From Peptococcaceae bacterium (GTDB taxonomy: Bacteria > Bacillota > Peptococcia > DRI-13 > PHAD01), in contig JANLFJ010000027.1 in NCBI GenBank assembly GCA_024655825.1, positions 1-42,655 of the forward strand: a DNA stretch of 42,655 nucleotides, read 5' to 3'. The translations under genes and the position numbers were made by a program. The notes beneath the pieces were generated by a model. That model saw only the letters and a program-made list of their open reading frames with translations. It searched no databases and was not told where the DNA came from. Positions 35,629-42,136 of this stretch are shown here, one piece after another. The stretch's first letter is position 1, and each line of letters starts with the position of its first letter.

Positions 35629-36204
35629 TCAGCGGAACACGGCAGCGGTCTTGCTCTCCGGGTCCCATTCCAAAGAGGCCCCCATGTGCTCGCCGATAAA
35701 GCGGAGAGGCACCATGGTCCGCCCGCCGGCAATGAACGGGGCGGCGTCCAGGGAAACGTTTTTCCCGTTGGCGAGGGCCGTTTTCCGGTCAATAAACAGC
35801 TCTATGGTGGTATCGTCCAGTGAGCAGGTAACCCGGCGGGACTTTTCATCCCAGGAAAAAAGCGCGCCGAAGGCTTCCCCGACGAAGCGCAGGGGAACCA
35901 TCGTCCGGCCGTTGACGATAACCGGCGCCACGTCCAGGCCAACCGGCCGGCCGTCGATGGAGGCGCTCGCCTGGCCGATGACAATCCTTATTTCCGTCAT
36001 CAGCCGGCTTCTCATTTCCTTTACGTCACGCTGCATCTGGGCAAAAGAAGCCTGCAGCGCTTTTATCCGCTCCTCGAGCGGGCTGGTGGCCGTTATCAGC
36101 CAGTTGTCAAAATAGTGTTTCGTCATGAGCTGCTCCTGGGCCAGAAGGGGAAGGGCCAAGAGCAGCAAGGCCAGGAAAACGGCGACGGCTGGGCTTTTTT
36201 TCAT
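35629..36204 (-). CDS. Small secreted stalk-domain protein (copper-amine-oxidase N1-like)
   Basis: A 191-residue protein with a signal peptide (about residues 1-22). A short helical part (about 50-70) follows, then two repeats of the stalk domain: IVNGRTMVPLRFVGEAFGALFSWDEKSR and FIAGGRTMVPLRFIGEHMGASLEWDPESK. The same domain ends the large surface protein at 29998-32274. It may be a cell-wall-associated accessory to the surface layer. It is the first gene of the run to the LCP and TagA genes, with a possible promoter at 36259-36287. Confidence 0.8.
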   Translation of the reverse strand: MKKSPAVAVFLALLLLALPLLAQEQLMTKHYFDNWLITATSPLEERIKALQASFAQMQRDVKEMRSRLMTEIRIVIGQASASIDGRPVGLDVAPVIVNGRTMVPLRFVGEAFGALFSWDEKSRRVTCSLDDTTIELFIDRKTALANGKNVSLDAAPFIAGGRTMVPLRFIGEHMGASLEWDPESKTAAVFR

Positions 36205-36258
36205 GACCGCTCCTTAAATCGTCTGGTTATAAAAATATTAACGGCGGTAACAGGAACT

Positions 36259-36287
36259 ATTCTACACGTAAAAGCTTAATCCTGCAA
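36259..36287 (-). promoter_or_regulatory. Possible sigma-A promoter for the stalk-domain/LCP run
   Basis: Minus strand TTGCAG (36282-36287), 17 bp, TAGAAT (36259-36264). The -10 box is good and the -35 weak. It lies about 55 bp from the ATG of the small secreted protein, in the 300-bp divergent gap from 36205 to 36505. The rest of that gap holds the opposite promoter at 36421-36449 and no gene. Confidence 0.4.
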
Positions 36288-36420
36288 GTCTACCGCTGGT
36301 AATTTCCCCTTGCCGGCAGGGCGGCGATTACCTGTTCACGATAAAATTGTAAGTAAAAACCAGTTTTGATGGTAATATTTATAATTCGGTGATAAATTGT
36401 TCTTATTACAAAAAAATATC

Positions 36421-36449
36421 TTAACATTTTCTTATTTTTCTACTATAAT
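36421..36449 (+). promoter_or_regulatory. Sigma-A promoter of the small plus-strand gene
   Basis: TTAACA (36421-36426), a 17-bp T-rich spacer and a perfect TATAAT (36444-36449). Transcription would begin near 36456, about 59 nt before the chosen TTG codon. Confidence 0.75.
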
Positions 36450-36514
36450 ATAGAAAAGGCACCTATCTTCCGGGAAAAATTTCGCAGAACTGAGCCAGAA
36501 ACGAGGTGGATTCT

Positions 36515-36703
36515 TTGACAGAAAACCAGCTTAATCTTTTATTGTCCGAACGCGAGCGCCTGCTCAACGCATGGCGCACGGCAGACGGGGCCGACAGGAT
36601 GGCTATTTTGACGCGCATCGAAGATATAGACGAGCAGCTCAATCACGCCGGCAACAGGCCGGTAACCCGCAGGATTTTACCGCGCCGCTTTTACAGGAGA
36701 TAA
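36515..36703 (+). CDS. Small hypothetical protein, independently transcribed
   Basis: A 62-residue protein from the TTG at 36515, which is 6 nt behind GAGGTG; the GTG at 36506 lies inside that site. The sequence is predicted helical (LTENQLNLLLSERERLLNAW, then MAILTRIEDIDEQLNHAG), followed by a strongly basic tail (RRILPRRFYRR). It has its own sigma-A promoter and a strong terminator, so it is a true single-gene unit despite lying among minus-strand genes. I do not recognise the family. The helical body with an Arg-rich end suggests binding to nucleic acid or a protein partner, but that is a guess. Confidence 0.68.
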   Translation: MTENQLNLLLSERERLLNAWRTADGADRMAILTRIEDIDEQLNHAGNRPVTRRILPRRFYRR

Positions 36704-36719
36704 GTGGAACAAAAAAATG

Positions 36720-36746
36720 AGAGCAGGGTTAACTGCTCTTTTTTTT
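36720..36746. terminator. Bidirectional intrinsic terminator between convergent genes
   Basis: AGAGCAG (36720-36726) pairs with CTGCTCT (36733-36739) around GGTTAA, followed by seven T on the plus strand. On the minus strand the stem is followed by CATTTTTTTG. It terminates the small plus-strand gene and the flagellar rod operon. Confidence 0.88.
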
Positions 36747-36765
36747 GTGCTTTTGCGCCGTCATT

Positions 36766-37125
36766 TTATTTGCTTTCGCCCGCTTGTTCTTTCAGCTGCC
36801 TGTACAGCATATCGGCCAAGCCCAGGCTGTCGCGCGAGCCGGCAATCAGGCTGCTGTAGGATTCATCCAGCATGTCGCGGTACATTTTGGCGGCGGAGCT
36901 TTCCGGCAGCAGGCCGCCCTGCGGGATGGCCGACCGCATCTGCCTTAACATGAGGTGAATGAACACGGCCTCGATGTCCCGGCAGGCCTCTTTCAGTTTT
37001 TTATCGTCTTTTTCTTGCTGGACCTGCCTGATTATTCTTTGAAAGTCGCCGCTCTCCTTTTCCCGCACGCCCGTTTCAATGCTCGCGGCGGCAGGAGAGC
37101 TTCCGGCAAGTGAGTTGATCATCAT
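36766..37125 (-). CDS. Flagellar rod-binding protein (FlgJ N-terminal domain-like)
   Basis: A 119-residue protein matching the rod-binding domain: KLKEACRDIEAVFIHLMLRQMRSAIP (about 40-66), then MYRDMLDESYSSLI and SLGLADMLYRQL. It lacks the muramidase domain of proteobacterial FlgJ, as is usual in Firmicutes. It would cap or assist rod assembly in the basal body. It follows the FlgG-like gene by 17 bp and is the last gene of the mbl-flhO-flhP operon, ahead of a bidirectional terminator. Confidence 0.85.
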   Translation of the reverse strand: MMINSLAGSSPAAASIETGVREKESGDFQRIIRQVQQEKDDKKLKEACRDIEAVFIHLMLRQMRSAIPQGGLLPESSAAKMYRDMLDESYSSLIAGSRDSLGLADMLYRQLKEQAGESK

Positions 37126-37142
37126 CCGCTCTCGCCTCCCCG

Positions 37143-37982
37143 TTAGCGCTTCAGGTTGTTGGTCAGGCCCATGATGTCGTCGGAGGTCTGGATCGATTTG
37201 GAATTGATCTCGTAGGCCCGCTGGGCGATGATCATTTTAACAAGTTCTTCCACGATTTTTACGTTGGACGACTCCAGGAAACCGGAGCGCAAAAAGCCCA
37301 TGCCCGGATCGGCGGGACTGCCCACGACCGCCTTCCCGCACACTTCATTGGCCACGTAGGTGGTGCCGCCCACCGATTCCAGCGCCGCCGGGTTGGGGAA
37401 GGTCGCCAGTTCGATCACCGGCGCGGCCGCATTATCGGCGCCCACCTTTTCGGTGGAAACTATCCCGTCCAGGCTGATGCTCACGGTGTTGGTATCGGTG
37501 TCGGGCTTAATGTACTTCATTTGTTTCCCTTCGACCTGCAGGGAACCCTCCGCGTTTGTGTTGCCTTTTGAGGAGAGCAGCGGGTAGCCGCTGGAATTCA
37601 CCAGGTAACCCCTGCTGTCGATGCGGAAAGTCCCGCCCCGCGTGTAGCCGACCCTGCCGCCGGGGAGTTCGACCATGAAGAATCCCCTCCCCTCAATGCA
37701 GAGGTCCAGCGGGTTTTCCGTCTCCTGGGGGTTTCCTTGCGAAAAGTCGTTGATGGTGCAGGCGGCTCTCACGCCGCACCCCACTTCCAGGCCGTTCGGA
37801 TTGAAAAAACCGCTTTCCGAGGCAACCGCCGGCCTTATGGTCTGGTAAAGCAGCGACTGGAAATCCACCCTGCTTTTTTTGAAGCCAATCGTATTGACGT
37901 TGGCCAGGTTATTGGCGATAACGTCGATGTTCAGCTGCTGCGCCTGCATTCCCGAACTGGCGATAAAAAGCGCGCGCATCAT
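37143..37982 (-). CDS. flhP: Flagellar distal rod/hook-basal-body protein, FlgG/FlhP type
   Basis: A 279-residue protein from the ATG at 37982, placed by GGGAGG and by the family's N-terminus (MRALFIASSGMQAQQLNIDVIANNLANVNTIGFKK). A longer open frame to 38093 is not supported. The central YTRGGTFRIDSRGYLVNSSGYPL and the C-terminal GFLESSNVKIVEELVKMIIAQRAYEINSKSIQ are hallmarks of FlgG-family axial proteins. The protein forms the rod between basal body and hook. Its place directly after the FlhO-type gene reproduces the Bacillus mbl-flhO-flhP order. Confidence 0.9.
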   Translation of the reverse strand: MMRALFIASSGMQAQQLNIDVIANNLANVNTIGFKKSRVDFQSLLYQTIRPAVASESGFFNPNGLEVGCGVRAACTINDFSQGNPQETENPLDLCIEGRGFFMVELPGGRVGYTRGGTFRIDSRGYLVNSSGYPLLSSKGNTNAEGSLQVEGKQMKYIKPDTDTNTVSISLDGIVSTEKVGADNAAAPVIELATFPNPAALESVGGTTYVANEVCGKAVVGSPADPGMGFLRSGFLESSNVKIVEELVKMIIAQRAYEINSKSIQTSDDIMGLTNNLKR

Positions 37983-38106
37983 TTCTTGCTTGCCTCCCTC
38001 CCTTAAGTATTGATTTGGTGGTTGATGGTTTTTTGTCAGGCAGTCGCTGTAACGGTTTCCTCTGTCGGTCGGAAACCGGGAGGCCTCTGGCATGCAGTCC
38101 GGCCTC

Positions 38107-38844
38107 TTACACGCGGGCTATTTCGTTGACCGCTTTTTCCAGCGCGGCGTCATGGGTCTGGATCACCTTCAGGTTGGTCTCGTAGGCCCGCATAACCTCA
38201 ATCATGTTCATCATTTCGGTGATCGGGTCGGCATTGCTGCCCTCAAGGAAGCCCTGCATGATTTCAGCTTTAACTTCCTGGGGGTCTTCGCCGCGAAAAA
38301 GGGAAGAGCCTTCTTTGGCCATATTCTTGACGGCCACTACGCGCAGGCGGTCCGTTATTTTCCCCTCGCACAGCACGTCGCCCTGCGCGCTGACCGTAAA
38401 CTGCCCGCCTTTTACGGAGATTTCCCCCTTTTCGCCCATGACCGGGTACCCGTCCGTTGTCGCCAGAACGCCCTCCGGGGTCAGGTTGAACTGGCCGCAG
38501 CGGGTATAGCGCTCGCCCGCGGGCGTGTTCACCACAAAGTACCCGTCGCCCTTGATCGCCAGCTGGCACTGGTCCTCCGTTTGCTCGTACTTCCCCGGGC
38601 CGTAGTCCGTTACCGCGCAGTCGAGCCGCACGCCCAGGGACATTTTGCCCACGTAAGGAGGCCTGTCCCCTCCAGCGACCGGGTCATTGAGCCGGTAAAC
38701 CAGCATCTCCGGGAACGACCTGGCGATGACCTGCTCTTTTTTGAAACCGGCGGTGCCGACATTGGCCAGGTTGTTGGCCGACACTTCCTGCCTGGTCTGT
38801 AAAAAGGCCAGGCTCATGGCGCTGGTATACAGTCCTTTTAGCAT
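38107..38844 (-). CDS. flhO: Flagellar rod/hook-basal-body protein, FlgF/FlhO type
   Basis: A 245-residue protein from the ATG at 38844, behind AAAGGGGGTG. The N-terminus is MLKGLYTSAMSLAFLQTRQEVSANNLANVGTAGFKKEQ, with YTRCGQFNLTPEGVLATTDGYPV in the middle and GFLEGSNADPITEMMNMIEVMRAYETNLKVI at the end. This is the FlgF/FlgG fold and is distinct from the neighbouring FlhP. It probably forms the proximal rod. A possible promoter lies at 38884-38911, so it may be expressed apart from mbl. Confidence 0.88.
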   Translation of the reverse strand: MLKGLYTSAMSLAFLQTRQEVSANNLANVGTAGFKKEQVIARSFPEMLVYRLNDPVAGGDRPPYVGKMSLGVRLDCAVTDYGPGKYEQTEDQCQLAIKGDGYFVVNTPAGERYTRCGQFNLTPEGVLATTDGYPVMGEKGEISVKGGQFTVSAQGDVLCEGKITDRLRVVAVKNMAKEGSSLFRGEDPQEVKAEIMQGFLEGSNADPITEMMNMIEVMRAYETNLKVIQTHDAALEKAVNEIARV

Positions 38845-38883
38845 ACAACACCCCCTTTCGCCGGCCGGCAGAGCCGGCATTAT

Positions 38884-38911
38884 ATTCTATATTCTGTCAA
38901 TCATATGTAAA
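38884..38911 (-). promoter_or_regulatory. Possible sigma-A promoter ahead of flhO
   Basis: Minus strand TTTACA (38906-38911), 16 bp, TAGAAT (38884-38889). A GC-rich hairpin (GCCGGC-TCT-GCCGGC) follows before the flhO site. Another TATAAT lies just downstream but lacks a matching -35. Moderate support only. Confidence 0.4.
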
Positions 38912-38957
38912 TTCCTGTCGCTCCATTAAAAATAGGCCAATCTTTTTGGCGGGTTTG

Positions 38958-40001
38958 TCAGCTTTTGGTCACCCTGGCCTGGCGTTTGAAAGAGCGGGCG
39001 CTTTCCAGCGAATCCAAGTGTTCCAGGGCTTTGGCCGTGCCCATGGCCACACACTGGATGGGGTTGTCCGGGATGTGCACGGGAAGCTGCGTCTCATGCG
39101 AAATGAACTTGTCTATCCCGTGCATGAGAGCGCCCCCGCCGGTGAGCACGACACCCTTGTCCATGATGTCGGCAGACAGTTCGGGAGGGGTTTTTTCCAG
39201 GACCTCCTTGCAGGTTCCCAGGATTGCCTCCAGGGGTTCTCTGATGGCTTCGTGGATCTCCACGGCTGATACGGTGATGTTTTTGGGCAGGCCGCTGACC
39301 AGGTCCCTGCCCCGGATCTCCGTGGATTTTTTTTCCATTTCCTGCGGGAAGGCGGAACCTATTTCCATCTTGATTTCTTCGGCCGTTCTTTCCCCGATCA
39401 TCAGGTTGTGGTACCGGCGCATGTAGCGGACAATGGCCTCGTCGACCTTGTCCCCGCCGATGCGGATCGACTTGCTGGTCACGATGCCCCCCAGGGAAAG
39501 GATGGCTACATCCGTCGTCCCGCCGCCTATGTCTATAACCATGGACCCGCTGGGCTCGCTGATATCAAGCCCTGCTCCCAGGGCGGCGGCCAGCGGTTCT
39601 TCGATTAAAAAGGCCTCTTTGGCCCCGGCGGAAACGGCCGCCTGTTTAACAGCCCTTTCTTCCACGCTGGTCACCCCGGAAGGGACGCCGATCATGACCC
39701 GCGGCCTGAAAAAGAACCTCTTTTGCAGGGCCTTGCCGATGAAATAGCGCAGCATCCTTTCGGTTACGTCGTAATCGGCTATTACGCCTTCTTTCATGGG
39801 ACGGATGGCCACAATATTGCCGGGGGTTCTCCCCAGCATGCGTCTTGCTTCTTCGCCGACGGCAATGATCTGCCCGCCGGACTTGTCAATCGCCACGACA
39901 GACGGTTCATTAAGCACAATACCCCTGCCTTTGACATACACCAGCACGCTGGCAGTGCCCAGATCAATTCCAATATCCTCGCCAAAATTAAAGAAGAACA
40001 T
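38958..40001 (-). CDS. mbl: MreB-family rod-shape protein (Mbl)
   Basis: A 347-residue actin homologue from the ATG at 40001, with GGTGG upstream; the open frame to 40028 adds nine non-family residues. The phosphate-1 loop is [12 protein letters not shown] (11-22), phosphate-2 is [14 protein letters not shown], and the adenosine motif is [13 protein letters not shown]. It polymerises with ATP and organises cell-wall elongation. Being next to spoIIID and flhO-flhP identifies it as Mbl rather than the mreBCD copy. The intergenic 40002-40120 has no convincing promoter, so mbl may depend on transcription from spoIIID, which is now interrupted. Confidence 0.92.
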   Translation of the reverse strand: MFFFNFGEDIGIDLGTASVLVYVKGRGIVLNEPSVVAIDKSGGQIIAVGEEARRMLGRTPGNIVAIRPMKEGVIADYDVTERMLRYFIGKALQKRFFFRPRVMIGVPSGVTSVEERAVKQAAVSAGAKEAFLIEEPLAAALGAGLDISEPSGSMVIDIGGGTTDVAILSLGGIVTSKSIRIGGDKVDEAIVRYMRRYHNLMIGERTAEEIKMEIGSAFPQEMEKKSTEIRGRDLVSGLPKNITVSAVEIHEAIREPLEAILGTCKEVLEKTPPELSADIMDKGVVLTGGGALMHGIDKFISHETQLPVHIPDNPIQCVAMGTAKALEHLDSLESARSFKRQARVTKS

Positions 40002-40120
40002 GAGGCCACCAATCCCCCTAACCCCCATAGTTTTCGTTTTCCCCTAGCAAAGAGAATTCCCGTGGCTCATATCTTCTACATTAATCGAGTTTTTTCCTTT
40101 TTGCTTCAAAAAAAATTAGA

Positions 40121-40270
40121 TTAATTTTCTTGCGCTTCCTTATATTTTCTTTTGGTCGCCTCACCGCCGCGCAGGTGCCGTTCCGCCTTGTTTTGCTCCA
40201 GCACATACTTGACCTGCGCCGCCAGCTGTTTGTTGATCGCTGGCAGCCGTTCGGTCATATCTTTGTGTGT
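40121..40270 (-). pseudogene. spoIIID: spoIIID, C-terminal half only (interrupted gene)
   Basis: The frame ending in TAA at 40121 reads HKDMTERLPAINKQL, then VLEQNKAERHLRGGEATKRKY, the C-terminal half of the sporulation regulator SpoIIID (Bacillus SpoIIID has HKDLTERLPEINPDL and RHLRGGEATKLKY). The family is about 80-95 residues; only about 48 remain. The upstream N-terminal half with the helix-turn-helix (ending SKSTV before HKD) is missing: the frame upstream of about 40268 has no SpoIIID similarity. Position immediately before mbl is the expected one. The break coincides with the end of a serine-recombinase gene, so the gene is split by an inserted element. Translation from the internal ATG at 40258 would give only 45 residues without DNA binding. 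Confidence 0.85.
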
Positions 40271-41873
40271 TGTATTTAGTATTGGTGTCGGTTTTGGTTT
40301 CAGGCGGCATTAGGAATGTGCCGGAAAGCAGGATAGGGAAGCTCAACCCCTCCAAGTCCTCGTTGATGTTGAAATGCACATAGATTTCTTCCTCGGACAT
40401 CACCCGGATTTCCTTGATGATTTTCTTCAAGTCGGTATTGTCTATACTGTCGGTAAATTTAAAATTATCAAAGGCCTCCATAAACCTTTTCAGGCTCTCC
40501 CTGATTTGCCTGTTGAGCTCTCTGGTTTTGTCGGTGCTGTTTAACTTGAAGGAAAGCCTTTCTATTTCGGCGTTGAGAGGCTGCATGTCCTGCTTTGCTT
40601 CCTCCATGGTAATCAGCCCGTCCACCGCCAGCCTCTTGATGCGCTCGCGCTTGGCCTGCAATTCCTCAAGCTGTTCCCTGGCCTCGTCAAGGTCATAGCC
40701 CTCGCTTTCCCTGATGTATTCTCTGACCAGGGCATTGCATTTGCGCTCCACAGCCTCAAAGAAGGCTGCCTTATCCTTTATAAGATAATTAAAGAGCCTG
40801 TCCAGGCCCTCTTTAAGCCAATCTTCATTTACCCTTGCATATTCCGACTCGCAGCGGTTCTTTCCGTAAGCGCTCCGCTTGGAGCAGGTCCACCAGACAT
40901 ATAGGGGTCTGTTCTTGGAATGCCTTCTCTGATAGCGCCGGTAAGAAAAGCCGCATGACCCGCACTTAATCAAATTGGAAAACAGGTGCTTGTCGCTTCG
41001 CCGGGTAAACGTGCCCTCATAAGCCTCGGCGTTCAGCTTCATCTGTTCCTGCGCCTTGTAGAACTGCTCGTCTGAAATAATGCGGAATTCCGGCCTTTCA
41101 ACGATATACCATTCGCTTTCAGGGTTATTGGCCCTTTTATTGGTGAATATATCAATGCTGCTCTGTTTCCCGTTGATCACGCGGCCGATATAAATCTCGT
41201 TTTTCAATACTTTGCCGACAGTATTCTGCGACCAGTTGCAGTTGGGCTTTCCGTCCTTCAACTTTTTGGTTTTTACCCTGTTCTGATACAAGTATGAGGC
41301 AATCCTGGCCATGCCCCACTTTTCCTCCGTATAGAGGTCAAAAATTCTCTTCACCCATTCGCATTCTTCAGGATTAGGTACAAGGGTATATCTGTCGATC
41401 CTGTCATAGCCAAAAACAAAGTTGGGCACCCGTCCTTTTTCCTTGCCGGGCTGCTTGCCGAACTTAACCTTTTCCGAAATGCGCTGAGACTCATTCTCCG
41501 CAAGCATGGCCATCAAATTCAAAGTGAAGCTATCAATATCCTTGCCCTCGCCCATATTGACAAGGTGCAGGCAAACCCCGTAGGAATTCAGCTCTCTGGT
41601 AACGGTGATAAAGTCAAGAGTGTTTCGGAAAAGCCTGCTGATGTCCTTTACATAAAGCTTCTGGAATTCTCCGCGTTTGGCCGCTTTGCGCAAACGCTGC
41701 AGGTCTTTTCTGTTTTGCATTTTGGTAGCCGACTTGCCCTTGTCGCAGTAAATGGCTACCAGTTCATCCCCCCTGCCGGGTATGTACCTCTCAAAAAACT
41801 CCCGCTGGTTTTCCAGGGAGCTTTGCTGTTCTTCTTTATCTGTACTGACTCTGATATAGGCGGCAGCCTTCAC
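40161..41873 (-). CDS. Large serine recombinase (site-specific integrase/excisionase)
   Basis: About 570 residues. The N-terminal resolvase domain has AAAYIRVSTDKEEQQSSLENQ with the nucleophilic Ser, then YCDKGKSATKMQNR, KDISRLFRNTLDF and NLMAMLAENESQRISEKVKFG. A recombinase domain (WVKRIFDLYTEEKWGMARIASYL) and zinc ribbon (CGSCGFSYR, WWTCSKR, NRCESEY) follow, then a coiled coil (LDEAREQLEELQAKRERIKRL). The open frame reaches a GTG at 41906, but that is only 5 nt from the predicted transcript start. I prefer the GTG at 41873, 8 nt behind AAAGGA; an ATG at 41882 is possible. The last about 40 residues run out of frame through spoIIID, so its native C-terminus probably ends differently in the excised form. 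Confidence 0.88.
   Translation of the reverse strand: MKAAAYIRVSTDKEEQQSSLENQREFFERYIPGRGDELVAIYCDKGKSATKMQNRKDLQRLRKAAKRGEFQKLYVKDISRLFRNTLDFITVTRELNSYGVCLHLVNMGEGKDIDSFTLNLMAMLAENESQRISEKVKFGKQPGKEKGRVPNFVFGYDRIDRYTLVPNPEECEWVKRIFDLYTEEKWGMARIASYLYQNRVKTKKLKDGKPNCNWSQNTVGKVLKNEIYIGRVINGKQSSIDIFTNKRANNPESEWYIVERPEFRIISDEQFYKAQEQMKLNAEAYEGTFTRRSDKHLFSNLIKCGSCGFSYRRYQRRHSKNRPLYVWWTCSKRSAYGKNRCESEYARVNEDWLKEGLDRLFNYLIKDKAAFFEAVERKCNALVREYIRESEGYDLDEAREQLEELQAKRERIKRLAVDGLITMEEAKQDMQPLNAEIERLSFKLNSTDKTRELNRQIRESLKRFMEAFDNFKFTDSIDNTDLKKIIKEIRVMSEEEIYVHFNINEDLEGLSFPILLSGTFLMPPETKTDTNTKYNTQRYDRTAASDQQTAGGAGQVCAGAKQGGTAPARR
40262..40277. other. Inferred element boundary (attachment-site side) inside spoIIID
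   Basis: SpoIIID similarity stops between the HKD codons (40259-40267) and the preceding ACA-ACA codons (40268-40273). Related genes encode Ser-Thr-Val there. The crossover should therefore lie within a few bases of 40268. A short core sequence shared with the other element end, outside the window, is expected. Confidence 0.55.
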
Positions 41874-41901
41874 CTGAATCATCCTTTCTGTTACGTTTGT
41901 C

Positions 41902-41951
41902 CGCACTCAGGTGGTGGATTATAACGGAGTGCGTCTCATTAAGTCAATGAG
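41902..41951 (-). promoter_or_regulatory. Recombinase promoter embedded in two inverted repeats
   Basis: Minus strand TTGACT (41942-41947), 18 bp, TATAAT (41918-41923). CTCATT/AATGAG (41935-41940 and 41946-41951) overlaps the -35 box. CGCACTC/GAGTGCG (41902-41908 and 41927-41933) surrounds the -10 box. Palindromes over both hexamers suggest repressor control of recombinase expression. It does not resemble a sigma-E or sigma-K promoter. Confidence 0.62.
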
Positions 41952-42136
41952 TCATTCAAATTCTCTGTGTTATCCGAATTCTCATCGACTGAATCCGTAA
42001 CAGCGGATTGAGTGACGGCTTCGACCGCCGAATTTATAATGCTCCTTGCAACCCCAAAGGACAGAGCATCCAATATCATTTCCAGGATGGCGGGATCAAG
42101 ACTTTCTTTTGCGATATTCAGTTGCGCTTGTCCCAT
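41939..42136 (-). CDS. Small hypothetical protein of the element
   Basis: A 65-residue protein from the ATG at 42136, directly behind GGTGGGGAG; the open frame extends to 42241 without a better site. The sequence starts MGQAQLNIAKESLDPAILEMI, continues with a helical DALSFGVARSIINSAVEAV stretch and ends in an acidic, Asn/Asp-rich tail (DSVDENSDNTENLNDSLT). I do not recognise the family. The stop lies within the recombinase promoter region, 33 bp before the recombinase open frame. It could be a regulator or directionality factor for the recombinase, but nothing in the sequence shows this. Confidence 0.5.
   Translation of the reverse strand: MGQAQLNIAKESLDPAILEMILDALSFGVARSIINSAVEAVTQSAVTDSVDENSDNTENLNDSLT

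Noticed and set aside
40121-40258. Short open frame downstream of the recombinase as a transposon accessory protein (TnpW-like)
   Set aside because: Its sequence fits the C-terminal half of SpoIIID and its place before mbl-flhO-flhP is that of spoIIID.
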